From Sulfolobus sp. E5-1-F (GTDB taxonomy: Archaea; Thermoproteota; Thermoprotei_A; Sulfolobales; Sulfolobaceae), in contig NZ_CP045687.1 in assembly GCF_009601705.1 (NCBI RefSeq), forward strand, positions 1,462,001-1,526,000: a DNA stretch of 64,000 nt, written 5' to 3'. Every line of letters begins with the position of its first letter. Positions within the stretch are counted from its first letter, which is position 1. The position numbers and the translations under genes are program-made. Positions 1 through 10,804 of the stretch are shown piece by piece. Below the pieces are notes generated by a model that searched no databases, was not told the DNA's origin, and saw only the letters and a program-made list of their open reading frames with translations.

Positions 1-827
1 GAATGTACATATGTACAAACTGCGGCAGTGTGATAGAAGATAACGCGATAGATCCTGGTCCAGATTGGAGAGCGTATAACGCGAAAGACAGAAACGAGAA
101 AGAAAGAGTAGGTAGCCCAGGTACTCCAAAAGTACATGACTGGGGATTTCATACTGTTATAGGCTACGGTAGAGTTAAGGATAGACTAAAAACATTAAAG
201 ATGCAAAGAATGCAAAATAAAATACGTGTGTCGCCTAAGGATAAAAAACTAGTCACCTTACTTTCTATTTTAAATGATGAAAGCTCAAAATTAGAATTAC
301 CAGAGCATGTCAGAGAAACTGCATCATTAATAATAAGGAAAATGGTAGAAACTGGACAAACCAAAAGGATAGATCAGTATACGTTGGTAGTTGCTACACT
401 ATATTACTCCTGCCAAGTGAATAAAGTACCTAGACACCTCCAAGAGTTTAAAGCTAGATATTCCATATCTTCTAGTGAACTTTGGAACGCCTTAAAGAGA
501 GTTCAATCTGTTGCACAATCAATACTTGACTTTCGACCCAAAATCAGTCCAACAGAATATATACCGAAAATAATATACAGACTAAATTTACCCCCAATTA
601 TAGGAACAAAAGCATCTGAATTAGTAGACCTGATGCATAAGCAAGGGTTGAGTAGCGGGAAAGGCTATTTATCTTTAAGCGCAGCTTCAGTTTACTTAAT
701 ATCAGCACTAATGGATATAAAAAAGACACAGAAAGAGGTTGCAGATTCGTTAGATATTACTGAAGTAACTATTAGAAATAGATATAAGGATATTGTAGAT
801 AATTTTGATATTATCGTTACATTATGA
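1..827 (+). CDS. tfb2: Transcription initiation factor TFB (TFB2 type), 5' end cut by window
   Basis: Archaeal TFIIB homologue that bridges TBP at the promoter and RNA polymerase. The visible part starts inside the N-terminal zinc ribbon: only the second Cys pair (CTNC) is present, so the first pair and true start lie before the window. A linker rich in charged residues (B-finger region, [17 protein letters not shown]) follows, then two cyclin-fold repeats covering roughly residues 75-165 and 170-270, ending with a helix-turn-helix-like segment that would read the BRE element. The complete second cyclin repeat separates it from the short TFB3 paralogue of Sulfolobales. The TFB2 assignment, rather than TFB1, rests on my memory of the S. 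solfataricus neighbourhood with TFE-beta and nop5. A T-rich stretch follows the stop. Confidence 0.85.
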   Translation, partial: MYICTNCGSVIEDNAIDPGPDWRAYNAKDRNEKERVGSPGTPKVHDWGFHTVIGYGRVKDRLKTLKMQRMQNKIRVSPKDKKLVTLLSILNDESSKLELPEHVRETASLIIRKMVETGQTKRIDQYTLVVATLYYSCQVNKVPRHLQEFKARYSISSSELWNALKRVQSVAQSILDFRPKISPTEYIPKIIYRLNLPPIIGTKASELVDLMHKQGLSSGKGYLSLSAASVYLISALMDIKKTQKEVADSLDITEVTIRNRYKDIVDNFDIIVTL

Positions 828-974
828 TTTTTATAGAATAGAGTAAAATGCTTTTGAATAGAATTTATTTCTTTTAAATCTTATTTGTGATTAAAACTAC
901 TGAAAAGTGGCCAATTATCACTAAAGTGTATTTAGCGTATCCATAAAAACAGTAAAATAAATAAGCATGGAATG

Positions 975-988
975 TATATATATATTTT
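975..988 (+). promoter_or_regulatory. TATA box of the TFE-beta gene
   Basis: An alternating TATATATATATTTT stretch is centred 27 bp before the ATG at 1009, the spacing expected for a leaderless archaeal transcript. The rest of the 181-bp gap after tfb2 is AT-rich with T tracts that may end the tfb2 transcript; I see nothing else in it. Confidence 0.6.
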
Positions 989-1008
989 AGCCAACACGGG
1001 TGTAAAAG

Positions 1009-1386
1009 ATGGAATCAGATTCAACAAATAATTATGAAGCAATAGTACATAAAAAGATAAAAGAAATGGGAGAAAAAGGAATTTCACAACAAGAACTTGC
1101 TAAATCAGTTGGTTTGCCTATAAGAGAAATTAGTAGCATTATAAAAAGATTAGTTGAGAAGAAGCTAATTATTAAAAAGGCTGTGAAAGAAAATGGAAAA
1201 AATATAGTTAAATTGTTTGCAGTCGATAGTAATTATAATATAAACATTTATATAAATCTTAACGGTTTAGATGAGATTCCCTGCTTGAGTTGTAAGAGCT
1301 TAACCAAATGTGGAAATGGAATACATGTAAGCCCACAGACTTGTAATAAATTATCAGGCTGGATCTTAGAAAAAGCTTTATCTTAA
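1009..1386 (+). CDS. Transcription factor E beta subunit (TFE-beta, RPC39/34-like)
   Basis: A 125-residue protein with an N-terminal winged helix (about residues 8-75, with the pattern [13 protein letters not shown]...[15 protein letters not shown]) and a C-terminal cysteine module with Cys92, Cys95, Cys101 and Cys112. In Sulfolobus TFE-beta and its eukaryotic RPC39 relative this module holds a cubane 4Fe-4S cluster. TFE-beta pairs with TFE-alpha and helps RNA polymerase open promoter DNA. The gene is leaderless and lies just downstream of tfb2. Its last 9 bp overlap the 3' end of the convergent trm1. Assignment is by domain order and the Cys pattern; a generic B-block winged-helix protein is the alternative. 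Confidence 0.8.
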   Translation: MESDSTNNYEAIVHKKIKEMGEKGISQQELAKSVGLPIREISSIIKRLVEKKLIIKKAVKENGKNIVKLFAVDSNYNINIYINLNGLDEIPCLSCKSLTKCGNGIHVSPQTCNKLSGWILEKALS

Positions 1387-2514
1387 ATTCTTAATGCACC
1401 TTGTTATTTCTTCATACTCCCTATCAGTCCTTATCCCAGTAGGAACAAAATGAGTCCTAGAAGCGTCCCCTAGACATTCTAAAATCGAATTAATTGGAGG
1501 AATAGCTGAGATTTTTAATTTAGATGCAAGCTTACTAATATTGTAAAATACACTTTTATATTTTGCTTCCTTTTCTATTACATTAAGTAGCTTCTGTATT
1601 CTGTTAAAAGAGGACAAGTAATTAAAATCACTGTATGTATCAGTTATTCTTTTTAAAAATTCCATATTGTGAAGAGGTCCACTATATAGAGGACCGATAA
1701 TGATAAAAATTTCGCCACAGACTGGGCACTTAATCTTACAATTCTCGTCTACGAAAGACTGAAATCCACAGCGGGGACATTCCCCGAAATATTTAAGATT
1801 CTTATTAATGTTCTCATCTGCTTTTCTAGCGCCACTTTCCACTCTTACAAATAGTCTATAATAATAGTCTGCATAAAAAGAGAATAACGGATACACGGTC
1901 TTTTCTAATATTGCAGCTTCTCTAATTATCTTACCAATAAGTATTCTTAATCCAAGCTCCTTTGACGAGGATAGTTTGTAGTTAATAGCATCATATTTTC
2001 GCCTACAAGAAGTTCGTGAAGAACCCTCAAGTGGAGATAAATCAGTTGCTGTAAACGCTACTATTCCATTTCTTATCGTGGCATTTATGGATGAAAGAAT
2101 AAACGGTGCTGGAGATCCAAAGGGATCTATATCAATGTAATCGCTCTTTATTTCGTAGAGTAATGCATTCGCATCCTTATTATAAATTTTAGCATTTTCA
2201 ATTCCATTATTTTTCACATTTATTTGAATTAGGGAAGTAGCAGTTGAATTTTTGTCGTTAAGAATTAGTTGTTCACTTTTCCAAGATTCAACATAATATC
2301 TAATTCCTCTTATACCCGTTGCACTTAATGTATCTAGTATTATTTTAGGCTTTAATAGATTAACCACGATTACGCTGAGGTCTCTGTTAAAAGTCATTTT
2401 AGAATTGTAGAATACTGGAGCCCACGATGGGTCAAATTTCCCCTCTATCATATATTCTTTAGGATCTGGTACAAATACTCTAACTTTGCCTTCCGTTACT
2501 TCCTTTAATTTCAT
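1378..2514 (-). CDS. trm1: tRNA (guanine26-N2)-dimethyltransferase Trm1
   Basis: SAM-dependent enzyme that makes N2,N2-dimethylguanosine at position 26 of tRNA. The N-terminal part has the family start ([11 protein letters not shown]...MTFNRDLSV), a Rossmann methyltransferase fold with [13 protein letters not shown] as SAM motif I, and the [11 protein letters not shown] motif IV typical of Trm1. Around residues 240-270 two Cys pairs (CPRCG and CPVCG) form a zinc-binding insert. At 378 residues it is normal archaeal length. It is the last gene of the minus-strand run nop5-flpA-DUF61-HTH-trm1 and overlaps the HTH gene by 35 bp, so the two are probably translationally coupled. Confidence 0.95.
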   Translation of the reverse strand: MKLKEVTEGKVRVFVPDPKEYMIEGKFDPSWAPVFYNSKMTFNRDLSVIVVNLLKPKIILDTLSATGIRGIRYYVESWKSEQLILNDKNSTATSLIQINVKNNGIENAKIYNKDANALLYEIKSDYIDIDPFGSPAPFILSSINATIRNGIVAFTATDLSPLEGSSRTSCRRKYDAINYKLSSSKELGLRILIGKIIREAAILEKTVYPLFSFYADYYYRLFVRVESGARKADENINKNLKYFGECPRCGFQSFVDENCKIKCPVCGEIFIIIGPLYSGPLHNMEFLKRITDTYSDFNYLSSFNRIQKLLNVIEKEAKYKSVFYNISKLASKLKISAIPPINSILECLGDASRTHFVPTGIRTDREYEEITRCIKNLR

Positions 2515-3412
2515 CTATTAAAGAATGTATATCATTTTCTTCATAAGCTTTATATCCTAGATCTTCACATTCCCTTAACATCTTTGAAGTCCTTATGATT
2601 ATAAATAATTCAGATTTAGTATAAGATGCAAGTTTCTTAGCTTCATAAAATTTCTTCATTGACTTATTATAATCCTTGTTCTCTATTGTAACTAAATATC
2701 TATTATTATCGTTGTCTTTAACTATCAAATCTGCAGCAGTTAATTTCAATGATAGGACATTTAATCCACTTTCTTTCAATTTATATATCAACTTTGATTT
2801 AAAATTCTCCGGAGAAAACTCTATTATATCATCTTCAATGACTTCTTTTTTACTTTTTATAGAATCCCATATTACATCACCTATTATATCATCCCCGAAC
2901 AAATCTATCAACTTCTCTGCAACTTCAAGCGATACGTCAGAATCTCCTTTCTCGTAATCGTAAATGGCCTTTCTAGAAACGCCAAGATATTTAGCTACAT
3001 CTCCTATACTATATCCCATTTCCTCCCTCTTATGTTTTAATATGTTATTTCTGATCTTTATGAATATACCTCCTCTAGTTCTATAAAGGAAAATTTTCTC
3101 ACCATTAATTAGTCTCTTAAATCCTTCAGGCGAGACTGCAAAAACATTATCAGCCTTAACTGAGACAATATCCTCCTCTTCTTCATTAGTAACTACTAAT
3201 GACGCAGTTAACGTAGATACTGCAATCTTCTTCAAATCTGAAATTTCCTCTTTGGTCACTTTATCCTCAGATACTCTAATTAGAGTGGGTTCCTTAGAGT
3301 TGAGAACGATATCTACGGATTTTCTATTATGTTCTGGATATTCAATCATTGTATAAGTATAGTTTTTATCCTTCAATATGTCTATAACCTCGTCAATAAT
3401 TCTTTTACTCAT
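2480..3412 (-). CDS. Putative HTH-type transcriptional regulator, archaeal conserved family
   Basis: A 310-residue protein with a Cro/C1-type helix-turn-helix at about residues 123-172 ([22 protein letters not shown]). The regions before and after are alpha/beta and look like two related nuclease-like or sensor-like domains ([19 protein letters not shown] near the N-terminus; a K/E-rich ADLIVKDND...LVTIENK segment near the C-terminus). This architecture is widespread in archaea and has no experimentally assigned regulon that I know of. Its place between DUF61 and trm1 in the C/D-RNP operon may reflect simple linkage. The start gives the typical MSKRIIDEV.. N-terminus and sits 18 bp after DUF61. 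Confidence 0.75.
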   Translation of the reverse strand: MSKRIIDEVIDILKDKNYTYTMIEYPEHNRKSVDIVLNSKEPTLIRVSEDKVTKEEISDLKKIAVSTLTASLVVTNEEEEDIVSVKADNVFAVSPEGFKRLINGEKIFLYRTRGGIFIKIRNNILKHKREEMGYSIGDVAKYLGVSRKAIYDYEKGDSDVSLEVAEKLIDLFGDDIIGDVIWDSIKSKKEVIEDDIIEFSPENFKSKLIYKLKESGLNVLSLKLTAADLIVKDNDNNRYLVTIENKDYNKSMKKFYEAKKLASYTKSELFIIIRTSKMLRECEDLGYKAYEENDIHSLIDEIKGSNGRQS

Positions 3413-3430
3413 ACCTTACATCTCACTTAA

Positions 3431-3835
3431 TTATTCTGTTTCTTCTGTATAACTTGTAATGGGGCTAAGAATTATAAATATTAATGATGTATATTCCCTT
3501 AATAGCTTCTCGACATCCACATTTAATATTACATCAGATATTTCTCTCCCAAGTAAAATTGAAATTGCCTTTCTGTTCCATTGTTCACCGCTAATGAAAT
3601 ATTCACCAACTTCGGGTGATTTAATAAATGTAAAGGGAATTTTTACTAAGGACCATAAATAAAGTGGAATTTTACTGGAAAGCCTTTCCACTTCGTCTTT
3701 TTTTATTTCATGATAAAAATTATTATTTAATCTAATTTTTAGTTTACCTTCCAATGCATCTTTAATGGTAACGTATTCAGCTGGAGAAGAAGAGAATATG
3801 TCTTTAAGTCCAAATTCAAAAATCTTGTCTATCAA
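3431..3835 (-). CDS. DUF61 / UPF0216 family protein
   Basis: A 134-residue archaeal conserved protein of unknown function. Recognisable family features are the segment giving a basic beta strand after TIKDALEGKLKIRLNN and the later IPLYLWSLVKIPF and WNRKAISILLGR blocks. No catalytic motif, signal peptide or membrane segment is evident. It follows flpA by only 4 bp and is cotranscribed with nop5 and fibrillarin, so a role linked to RNA modification is possible, but this is inference from context only. Confidence 0.7.
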   Translation of the reverse strand: MIDKIFEFGLKDIFSSSPAEYVTIKDALEGKLKIRLNNNFYHEIKKDEVERLSSKIPLYLWSLVKIPFTFIKSPEVGEYFISGEQWNRKAISILLGREISDVILNVDVEKLLREYTSLIFIILSPITSYTEETE

Positions 3836-3839
3836 ACTC

Positions 3840-4538
3840 CTACCCTTTATATCTACTTAGAACTATTGCATGGTCTTTATCGTATGGATCTAGATTAATA
3901 ATTTGGATTGTCTCAAAATTAGAATTTTCCAGTTTTTCTACTTCCGATTTATATATTTCTTTAGGGTCTTTAGTAACATCAATACTTCTGGCTTTAATCA
4001 CTAAGAGCATATGTCCATTTAATTTAAGAAAGAATCTAGCATTATATATAGCTATGTCTGTCTGATCTGGTTGAGCAATATCGACGTAAAGTACGTCAAC
4101 GTTCTCTACTACTGACTTATAGCTCTGAGGGAATCTGGCATCCGCCAATATTGGAAAGATATTAGGCCTCCTTTGAGCTACTAATAATAATTCTCTTACA
4201 ACTCTTGGAGAAAATTCTACACCATAAGCCTTACCATTTAACTCTATAATATCAGAGACATGACTTATTGTAGTTCCGGAAGCAGCTCCTAAATATAAGA
4301 CCTTAGTGCCTTTCCTAATAGGATTACTCTTAAGACCTTTAAGTATCGCTCCTGCTAATTTACTTCTAAATGCATTCCATTCCCTATATTCAACACCCTC
4401 ATACTTGATTAGTCTTTCACCATAAACATTAAAGCCTGATACCAGGTTTCTTGTACATAACCTAAAGCTACCGTCGTTAAATTCGCATTCGTAAATATTT
4501 TCCATATTGGTCTGTTTTACGGTAACTACTTCAGACAT
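3840..4538 (-). CDS. flpA: Fibrillarin-like rRNA/tRNA 2'-O-methyltransferase
   Basis: Catalytic subunit of the archaeal C/D box ribonucleoprotein; it transfers methyl groups from SAM to ribose 2'-OH at positions chosen by the guide RNA. Motifs: the SAM site [18 protein letters not shown], the acidic [13 protein letters not shown], and the catalytic core [12 protein letters not shown] and [11 protein letters not shown] chose the ATG at 4538 (MSEVVTVKQ) because GTGAT, complementary to the 16S 3' end, sits four bases before it; a GTG at 4547 overlapping the nop5 stop is the alternative. It directly follows nop5, its structural partner. Confidence 0.95.
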   Translation of the reverse strand: MSEVVTVKQTNMENIYECEFNDGSFRLCTRNLVSGFNVYGERLIKYEGVEYREWNAFRSKLAGAILKGLKSNPIRKGTKVLYLGAASGTTISHVSDIIELNGKAYGVEFSPRVVRELLLVAQRRPNIFPILADARFPQSYKSVVENVDVLYVDIAQPDQTDIAIYNARFFLKLNGHMLLVIKARSIDVTKDPKEIYKSEVEKLENSNFETIQIINLDPYDKDHAIVLSRYKG

Positions 4539-4543
4539 TTTTA

Positions 4544-5782
4544 TCACTTTCTTTTACCTCTTCTCTTTTCACCTTTTTTACCTTTTGCTTGCTGTTTTTG
4601 TGGTTGCTGTGGCTTTTGTTGTTGTGGCTTTTTAGGTGGAGGTTGAGCGAATTTCTCCTTAATCTCATCTATTCTCTTCTTTAATTGTTCATTTAGTTGA
4701 TCTCCTATGAATCTCCCACTAAAAGCATCAACTCTGGCTGCTATTGCCAATTTAGCCGCTAAAGCTCTGGCAATCTTGCCTCTTTGCCATCTGGGTGATG
4801 TGTGAATAGCAGGATACTGAAATATCACACCATGTTTAGGTGGTCTTCCTCCACTTCTTAACGCCCTGAATAAGGCTTTTTCAGCACCCAATACCTGGAT
4901 CGTACTAGCCGGCATTTTAGCTAACTCTTCCAGACTTCCTGATATACTCAATAATCTAGCACCTAATGCTGGACCAACTAAGGCCGTTATATTTGGTGCA
5001 ACTTCTTTCATTACACCTTCTAGATAATTATTAAGGTTTCTCCTTATATTATACAGTTCTAAAATGGTGTTTGCAATCATCCTCATTGCAGATAAATCAT
5101 CTTCTGAGATATCTGCACCTATACTTTTCTTTGCAGCATCGACTATCCTATTTATTCTTTGCTCATTGAAACCTAATTCCTTTAGAGCATCAGTAGTTAC
5201 GAGTCCTCTATCACCAAACTTGGACACTATGGTTGCGTATTCTTCATGGTCCTCAATAAGCTTATCTAGCTCTGGAAAATGAATACTATACCATTCTCTT
5301 AATCTTTCTGAGAAAAGATTTATGGTCTTATCTATATCATCCATTGCCCTTACTGCTTGAATAGCCAAAAGATCTCTTTTTTGAGCTGCAGATCTTAGCT
5401 TCCTTCTAGTATACTCTAACGAAAGTTCATGAAGAAAATTATAATACTCCTCTTCATTACTTACAAATTTTATATCTATAGCTACTTTAGGTAATGATTC
5501 CCTAAATATCCTCGAAATCTTACTATATGGTTCATATGTAACCCTATAACCTAGGGCTTGTAATTTAGGAACTTCAGCTTCGTTCTCGACTACTACTTCT
5601 TGTGGGTTAACTTTCTTTAACAACTCAACTGTTGCATTAAATGGTATGCCCTTTTCATTATTTAAAAGCTCCTCAGTTATTTTTCCCAAATCTCTTGGAT
5701 TTGTAATATAGTCTACAATATTACCATTTTCATCGTAAGCAATTGCTCCAATAACATGCTCGATTAGGTATATTTTCATCAT
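4544..5782 (-). CDS. nop5: Nop5 (Nop56/58 homologue), C/D RNP core protein
   Basis: Scaffold protein that binds L7Ae-bound C/D sRNA through its Nop domain and recruits fibrillarin through its N-terminal domain. The 412-residue protein has the N-terminal fibrillarin-binding domain (about 1-120), a central coiled coil (about 125-260), and a Nop domain containing [42 protein letters not shown] (given in part: conserved GAxxL and [11 protein letters not shown] blocks at about 270-315). The tail is rich in Lys, Gln and Pro. It is the first gene of the operon; its TATA element is in the 65-bp space shared with the divergent S30e gene, and the ATGATG start lies at the expected leaderless position. 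Confidence 0.95.
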   Translation of the reverse strand: MMKIYLIEHVIGAIAYDENGNIVDYITNPRDLGKITEELLNNEKGIPFNATVELLKKVNPQEVVVENEAEVPKLQALGYRVTYEPYSKISRIFRESLPKVAIDIKFVSNEEEYYNFLHELSLEYTRRKLRSAAQKRDLLAIQAVRAMDDIDKTINLFSERLREWYSIHFPELDKLIEDHEEYATIVSKFGDRGLVTTDALKELGFNEQRINRIVDAAKKSIGADISEDDLSAMRMIANTILELYNIRRNLNNYLEGVMKEVAPNITALVGPALGARLLSISGSLEELAKMPASTIQVLGAEKALFRALRSGGRPPKHGVIFQYPAIHTSPRWQRGKIARALAAKLAIAARVDAFSGRFIGDQLNEQLKKRIDEIKEKFAQPPPKKPQQQKPQQPQKQQAKGKKGEKRRGKRK

Positions 5783-5804
5783 CTCTCACTACAAACCTAT
5801 CTGA

Positions 5805-5824
5805 CAAATTTTTAAGTTTAAATG
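5805..5824. promoter_or_regulatory. Divergent promoters for nop5 (-) and S30e (+)
   Basis: Two overlapping TATA-like elements occupy this short spacer. CTTAAAAATTTG read on the minus strand is centred about 27 bp before the nop5 start; GTTTAAATG on the plus strand (5816-5824) is centred about 27 bp before the S30e ATG. Both genes would be leaderless. Transcription complexes on the two boxes could compete because the elements abut. Confidence 0.55.
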
Positions 5825-5847
5825 CTCAAGTTATAATAAGAGTTAAT

Positions 5848-6006
5848 ATGCCTTCGCACGGTTCGTTAACCAAGGCGGGAAAGGTTAGAAGTCAAACACC
5901 CAAAATACAACCTAAAGAAAAACATAAAGAGGTACCAAGAGTAAGAAATAGAAAGGAATATGAAAAGAGAGTAGTAAAAGCTAGGCAACAAGCTCCCGCT
6001 AGATAA
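5848..6006 (+). CDS. rps30e: 30S ribosomal protein S30e
   Basis: A 52-residue, very basic protein starting [20 protein letters not shown] and ending [11 protein letters not shown], matching the archaeal/eukaryotic S30e family (the ribosomal half of eukaryotic FAU). It is a small-subunit protein near the decoding region. It is divergent from nop5 and lies just upstream of gatD, with a T-rich segment (ctatttttgc) after its stop that may be a terminator. Confidence 0.9.
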   Translation: MPSHGSLTKAGKVRSQTPKIQPKEKHKEVPRVRNRKEYEKRVVKARQQAPAR

Positions 6007-6039
6007 TAAACTATTTTTGCTATTACCTAATCTTTTTCT

Positions 6040-7380
6040 GTGCAAGAAAATTATAAAGGAAAGGCTTATGATATTTTGAAAAATCTAAATATAGAGGAAG
6101 GGGACCTAATAGAGGTTAAGAAAGGGGACCTAAGAATAAGAGGTATACTGTTACCAAGTTACTCGAAAGATGAAAGAATATTCGTAATAAAATTAGATAA
6201 TGGCTATAATATAGGAATATCCATAGATAATGTATCTGAGATTAAACTAATCACAAAAAATTCAAGTAAAGCTCAAGAGAAGAGTGAAAGAAAGGATACT
6301 AGTCGTGATGGCACTAAAGGTGAAATAAAGATAATCAGCACAGGAGGTACAATAGTAAGTAAAGTTGAGTACGAAACTGGTGCAGTCAGACCCGCGCTAA
6401 CCACTGAAGAAATAGTACAATTTCTGCCAGAAATAAACGAAATAGCAAAAGTTGATGCAGAGGTACTTTTCTCGATATTAAGTGAAAACATGAAACCCGA
6501 ATACTGGGTTAAGATAGCTGAATCAGTAAAGAAAGCGTTTGATGAGGGAAACAGTGGAGTAGTTATTGCTCATGGTACGGATACTATGGCATATACAGCA
6601 TCTGCGTTAGCTTTCTCTCTAAGATCTTTACAAGGACCGGTTGTGCTGGTGGGTTCGCAGAGAAGTAGTGATAGACCTAGTAGTGATTCGGCAATAAATC
6701 TCTTATCTGCAGTTATCACAGCCAAATATACACCATTTGGAGAAGTAGTAGTAAATATGCACGCTGAGTCCTCAGACTCTTACGTATTAGTACATAGAGG
6801 AGTAAAGGTTAGAAAAATGCATAGTAGTAGAAGAGATGCCTTTCAGTCAGTAAACAATAAGCCTTTAGCTAAAGTTCTTTGGAAAGAAAGGAAAGTGGTA
6901 ATGCTTGACAATAATTATATAAGCAAGAAAGACGAGACTACACTTGACGCTAAATTTGATAATAGAGTATTTTTACTATACTATTATCCTGGATTAGATA
7001 GAGAGTTCTTAGAGCACATTTTAACTAATACTAAAATAAGAGGTATTATAATAGCTGGTACTGGTTTAGGTCATACTTCATCAGATTATGTGGAATTATT
7101 CAGAAAAGCTACTAAAGATGGCATATTTATAGGAATGACAACACAGTGTTTATTTGGAAGAGTTAATATGAATGTGTATACTACCGGAAGACAGTTACTC
7201 GATGCTGGTGTTACCCCATTGGAAGACATGCTACCAGAGGTCGCATTAGTTAAATTAATGTGGGTACTTGCACACGAGCAAGATTTAGAAAAAATACGAA
7301 GCCTAATGATATCAAATCTAGTGGGGGAGATAAATCCTCGTCACACTTTAGATCTTTTCCCAAGGTGGTTATATGAGTGA
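6040..7380 (+). CDS. gatD: Glu-tRNA(Gln) amidotransferase subunit D
   Basis: Glutaminase/asparaginase-like subunit of the archaeal GatDE enzyme, which converts Glu-tRNA(Gln) to Gln-tRNA(Gln) using ammonia released by this subunit. An N-terminal beta domain (about 1-75) is followed by a charged linker and an L-asparaginase type I domain with both threonine motifs: STGGTIVS at about 100-107 and [11 protein letters not shown] at about 178-188. Length 446 residues is normal. Translation starts at GTG 6040 ([10 protein letters not shown]). Its last 8 bp overlap gatE, so the two subunits are coupled. Confidence 0.95.
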   Translation: MQENYKGKAYDILKNLNIEEGDLIEVKKGDLRIRGILLPSYSKDERIFVIKLDNGYNIGISIDNVSEIKLITKNSSKAQEKSERKDTSRDGTKGEIKIISTGGTIVSKVEYETGAVRPALTTEEIVQFLPEINEIAKVDAEVLFSILSENMKPEYWVKIAESVKKAFDEGNSGVVIAHGTDTMAYTASALAFSLRSLQGPVVLVGSQRSSDRPSSDSAINLLSAVITAKYTPFGEVVVNMHAESSDSYVLVHRGVKVRKMHSSRRDAFQSVNNKPLAKVLWKERKVVMLDNNYISKKDETTLDAKFDNRVFLLYYYPGLDREFLEHILTNTKIRGIIIAGTGLGHTSSDYVELFRKATKDGIFIGMTTQCLFGRVNMNVYTTGRQLLDAGVTPLEDMLPEVALVKLMWVLAHEQDLEKIRSLMISNLVGEINPRHTLDLFPRWLYE

Positions 7381-9274
7381 GTTAAATTATGAAGAGCTAG
7401 GATTAAAAGTAGGATTAGAAATTCACCAACAGCTTAACACATCTCACAAATTATTCTGCAACTGTAGTACTAATTTGGAAGAAGATTATAAGCTAACCTT
7501 AGAGAGGTATTTAAGACCTGCATTAAGTGAATTAGGGGAAGTCGATGTTGCTGCGTTGTTTGAGTGGAAAAAAGGTAAAAAATACGTATACAGAATACCT
7601 ACAACAACAAGTTGTCTCGTAGAAGCTGATGAAGAGCCTCCACATGCAATAAATGAAGAAGCGTTAAAAATAGCATTAGCTATTGCCATTGCACTAAACA
7701 GCAACATAGTAGACGAAATTTACGTCATGAGAAAAATTGTAATAGATGGTTCAAACACTACTGGATTCCAAAGAACCGCAATAGTAGCACTTGGTGGAAT
7801 GCTAAAAGATGAGGGAGTTACAATACAAACTATTGCAGTTGAGGAAGATGCTGCAAGGAAGATAGATGAAGGAACAGATCAAGTAACCTATTCGCTAGAT
7901 AGATTAGGGATTCCATTAATAGAAATTTCAACTGGACCGGATATAAGGAGTCCAGAGCAAGCTGAAAGAATTGCACTAAAGATTGGCCAATTGCTTAGAA
8001 TGACCGGTAAAGTTAAAAGAGGTATAGGCACAATAAGGCAAGACCTAAATATCTCTATAAAAGGTGGTACAAAGATAGAAATTAAAGGAGTACAAAAACT
8101 AGAATTAATACCGGATATAGTTAGATATGAAGCAATGAGACAATTTAACTTGCTTAAGATAAAAGAGGAATTATATAAAAGAGGTGTGAGTAAAGATCTA
8201 ATTTTATCCAATTTTGTTGTGAAAGATCTCACAGAACTTTTTAAAAAGACAAATAGTAAAATCATTAAAAGCGGAATAGAAAAAGGAGGATTAGTATACG
8301 GAATAAGAGCGTACAAGTTAAAGGGAATATTAGGTTGGGAACTAATACCAAAAAAGAGAAGATTTGGAACAGAAATTGCGGATTACGTTAGAGCACTTGC
8401 AGGATTAGGTGGACTTTTCCACTCTGATGAGCTACCCAATTACGGTATAACTGAAGAGGAGATAGGCAAAGTTAGAGAAGCCCTTGGTGCAACAACTGAA
8501 GATGGTTTCATTCTAATTGTTGGCGAAAGAGAGAGGTTGAATAAAGCTGTAGAAGTAATAAGGGACAGAATATTACTCGCATTTGAGGGTGTTCCTAAGG
8601 AAACTAGAGGAGCGTTAGATGATGGAACCACGAAATTCTTAAGACCACAGCCAGGCTCAGCTAGAATGTATCCAGAAACTGATATTCCACCGAGAAGAAT
8701 AGATGAAAAACTCCTTGAGGATGCTAAAAAATTGGTTCCGGAATCGCCAGAGTCTAAAATGAAAAGGTATATCACATTAGGTTTAAGTGAGGAACTAGCT
8801 AAGGAGATAATTAGAGATCCCAGACTCGACCTATTTGAAGAATTAGTTAACAAATATTCCCCAAAGGTCTCTCCAGTTATAATAGCTAGTACAATCACCA
8901 ACACACTAAAGTATGTTAAGTCAAAAGGTGGTGATATATCAAAGATAAATGAGGAAGATATAGAGGAGCTAATAAAAAGCGTTTATGAGAACAAAATTAG
9001 CAAGGATTCAATCTCGGAAATACTCCTAGAATACACTACTAATAAAAATGTAGAACTAAAGGATATCATACGTAAATATGAGACATTACCAATTGAGGAA
9101 TTAGAAAAGATAATAGATGATGTAGTTAGTTCTAATCTAGTTGAGATAAAGAAAAGAAAAGATAAAGCGGTAAACCTAATAATGTCAAAAGTAATGAGTA
9201 AAGTAAAAGGAAGAGCTGATGGGAAAGTTATATTAGAATTAATAAAGTCAAGACTCAAGAATGTTATAGAGTGA
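7373..9274 (+). CDS. gatE: Glu-tRNA(Gln) amidotransferase subunit E
   Basis: tRNA-binding kinase/amidotransferase subunit of GatDE (633 residues). It carries the GatB/E N-terminal signature ([14 protein letters not shown]) with a Cys pair nearby (CNCS), the VEEDAARKI and LIEISTGPD segments of the ATP-dependent domain, an AspRS-like insertion typical of GatE rather than GatB (about 280-420), and a C-terminal helical/YqeY-like tail ending in [19 protein letters not shown]. Because archaea lack glutaminyl-tRNA synthetase in almost all cases, this pair is expected to be essential. A tRNA-Gln(CTG) gene lies about 4 kb downstream. Confidence 0.95.
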   Translation: MSELNYEELGLKVGLEIHQQLNTSHKLFCNCSTNLEEDYKLTLERYLRPALSELGEVDVAALFEWKKGKKYVYRIPTTTSCLVEADEEPPHAINEEALKIALAIAIALNSNIVDEIYVMRKIVIDGSNTTGFQRTAIVALGGMLKDEGVTIQTIAVEEDAARKIDEGTDQVTYSLDRLGIPLIEISTGPDIRSPEQAERIALKIGQLLRMTGKVKRGIGTIRQDLNISIKGGTKIEIKGVQKLELIPDIVRYEAMRQFNLLKIKEELYKRGVSKDLILSNFVVKDLTELFKKTNSKIIKSGIEKGGLVYGIRAYKLKGILGWELIPKKRRFGTEIADYVRALAGLGGLFHSDELPNYGITEEEIGKVREALGATTEDGFILIVGERERLNKAVEVIRDRILLAFEGVPKETRGALDDGTTKFLRPQPGSARMYPETDIPPRRIDEKLLEDAKKLVPESPESKMKRYITLGLSEELAKEIIRDPRLDLFEELVNKYSPKVSPVIIASTITNTLKYVKSKGGDISKINEEDIEELIKSVYENKISKDSISEILLEYTTNKNVELKDIIRKYETLPIEELEKIIDDVVSSNLVEIKKRKDKAVNLIMSKVMSKVKGRADGKVILELIKSRLKNVIE

Positions 9275-9346
9275 AGAATTACCCTCGGACAGATTATTGA
9301 TGAAGAGAAGGCATTTGTCGGATTTAAATGATGAGCTTGACCACTT

Positions 9347-10390
9347 ATGAAGCTAGATGATATAATAAAGGTAGCCGCTGAGTACCCATTTAAAAATCTT
9401 AGTGAAAATATAGAGTTACAAGATGAAATGCTTAGCATAGAACAACTTCCACAATTGTTAACTATTGGTGGAGTTAAAAGAATAAAATGGAAGTATAAGG
9501 CAAAAATTCTTGGTCCCGATCTCTCTACAATATCAACTGAAGGCGAAGAAAATAGCGAAGAATTAATAATGAGGACGCCATTAAACAAGACTTCAATTCC
9601 TTGGACCTTTACCAGGTTAGACACAAACTCATTGAAAAAGCTAGTAGAATATTTAATACCTTGTAAAGAAGGAACTTCACTTTTTAACGTCTCTCCTTGG
9701 TCAAGATATTACTTTACCAGAAATAGAACTATAGAATTAAAGGAGGGTGAAATTGGGAATGGCAGGAATGTTGAAATGCAAGGAAATATGAAATTAGTAG
9801 AAAACCAGATTAGTATAAACACGAAATTCTTAAATCCACAATTCTTCTACATAAATCCATACTACATAGAAAGTGATTATAATTCAGTATTCAATACCTT
9901 TGCTGCAAGCTTAGAACTCACAGAAGCATATTCTTTTGTAAGTAATTCGCTCCTTGACTTAAAATTTGAGCTAGGGAAAATTAGTGTAGAAACCAATGGA
10001 AAAATTTTAGTTTCAAAGACAAAGACTTTTGCTGAATCTAAAATCCATAGATTATTATGGGATATGATGAACGATGTGATAGAGATAGACTGTAGTCCAC
10101 AATTTCCTCTTTCACTATATCGAATCGAGCCTTCTGCTGTAGTCCCGTTATATATAAAATTTGATGAGAAAACCAATATCTTACAAATGGTATTAGAAAA
10201 CTTCAGCAATAATCCAGTTATAGCTACAGTTTATCTCTCAGCAAGAATAACTAAAATAATAAAGCCGAATAATACGATAACAACTGAGTACGATAGAATT
10301 AAAATTCCTATCAGAAGGTGGGGAATCATCAATTTAGAACTAGAAATAAAAAAACTACCAGACTTATTACTTAAAAGAAAAGCTATTTAG
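9347..10390 (+). CDS. Conserved hypothetical protein, Sulfolobales type
   Basis: I do not recognise this 347-residue protein. It starts MKLDDIIKVAAEYPFKNL, is mostly beta-strand-like with no membrane segment, signal peptide, nucleotide-binding loop or clustered cysteines, and contains a WSRYYFTRN patch around residue 125 and a basic C-terminus (LLLKRKAI). A TTTAAA element at 9323-9328 lies about 21 bp before the ATG, slightly short for a TATA box but probably the promoter. It ends in an 8-bp convergent overlap with the HTH regulator gene. The surrounding genes do not suggest a function. Confidence 0.6.
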   Translation: MKLDDIIKVAAEYPFKNLSENIELQDEMLSIEQLPQLLTIGGVKRIKWKYKAKILGPDLSTISTEGEENSEELIMRTPLNKTSIPWTFTRLDTNSLKKLVEYLIPCKEGTSLFNVSPWSRYYFTRNRTIELKEGEIGNGRNVEMQGNMKLVENQISINTKFLNPQFFYINPYYIESDYNSVFNTFAASLELTEAYSFVSNSLLDLKFELGKISVETNGKILVSKTKTFAESKIHRLLWDMMNDVIEIDCSPQFPLSLYRIEPSAVVPLYIKFDEKTNILQMVLENFSNNPVIATVYLSARITKIIKPNNTITTEYDRIKIPIRRWGIINLELEIKKLPDLLLKRKAI

Positions 10391-10751
10391 GTTCAACTGT
10401 AGTCTCATATAGGCATAGGCTTAGATTATACCCATGCTTTGTAAGAACTTTTTTACCTTCAGAACATAAAATACAATAATATACAGAAAGATTAGAATTT
10501 GAATTTAAAATTCTTTCCATAACTTCATTGACGAGGTCCATAAATTTTTCATCTTTCTCAAGAAGAGATCTTAAATTACTACCTCTTCTACTCTTAAGAT
10601 AATTTGAGACCGCTGCTGGTGTTAAACCCATTAAATTCGCTGCCTTATACTCAGATAAATTTCTCTCCTTTATCAATTTTTGAGCCACTATACTTCTAAC
10701 TGCTGGTAAAATCTCCCTAACGGAAAATTCACATGGTAACTGTAATGACAT
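10383..10751 (-). CDS. HTH transcriptional regulator (predicted, COG2522-like)
   Basis: A 122-residue protein with a helix-turn-helix at about residues 28-60 (LSEYKAANLMGLTPAAVSNYLKSRRG), preceded by an amphipathic helix and followed by a region with Cys residues (YYCILCSEG and a later LCLYE) that could bind metal. Similar small regulators are widespread in archaea, but I cannot assign targets. It lies downstream of the ribonucleotide reductase gene on the same strand, separated by 53 bp holding its own TATA-like element (TTTATATTATA on the minus strand), so it has its own promoter. Confidence 0.65.
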   Translation of the reverse strand: MSLQLPCEFSVREILPAVRSIVAQKLIKERNLSEYKAANLMGLTPAAVSNYLKSRRGSNLRSLLEKDEKFMDLVNEVMERILNSNSNLSVYYCILCSEGKKVLTKHGYNLSLCLYETTVEPK

Positions 10752-10804
10752 GTTAATACACTTCGGTCCAATATAATATAAAAAACCGATAAATAAAAAT
10801 GTTT

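Noticed and set aside
5770-5790. GATGATGA at the nop5 start as a C box
   Set aside because: It is the ATGATG start codon pair; no CTGA follows at a useful distance.
6099-6136. GGGGACCTAA repeated 27 bp apart in gatD
   Set aside because: Falls in codons for [16 protein letters not shown], a beta-hairpin with similar strands; short and explained by coding.
9290-9352. C/D-box-like layout (TTGATGA, CGGA, ATGATGA, ATGA with 12-15 nt spacing) between gatE and the 347-aa gene
   Set aside because: C, D' and D boxes each deviate from consensus, the D box would be the start codon region of the next gene, no terminal stem forms, and no TATA box is placed upstream. Spacing alone is not enough.
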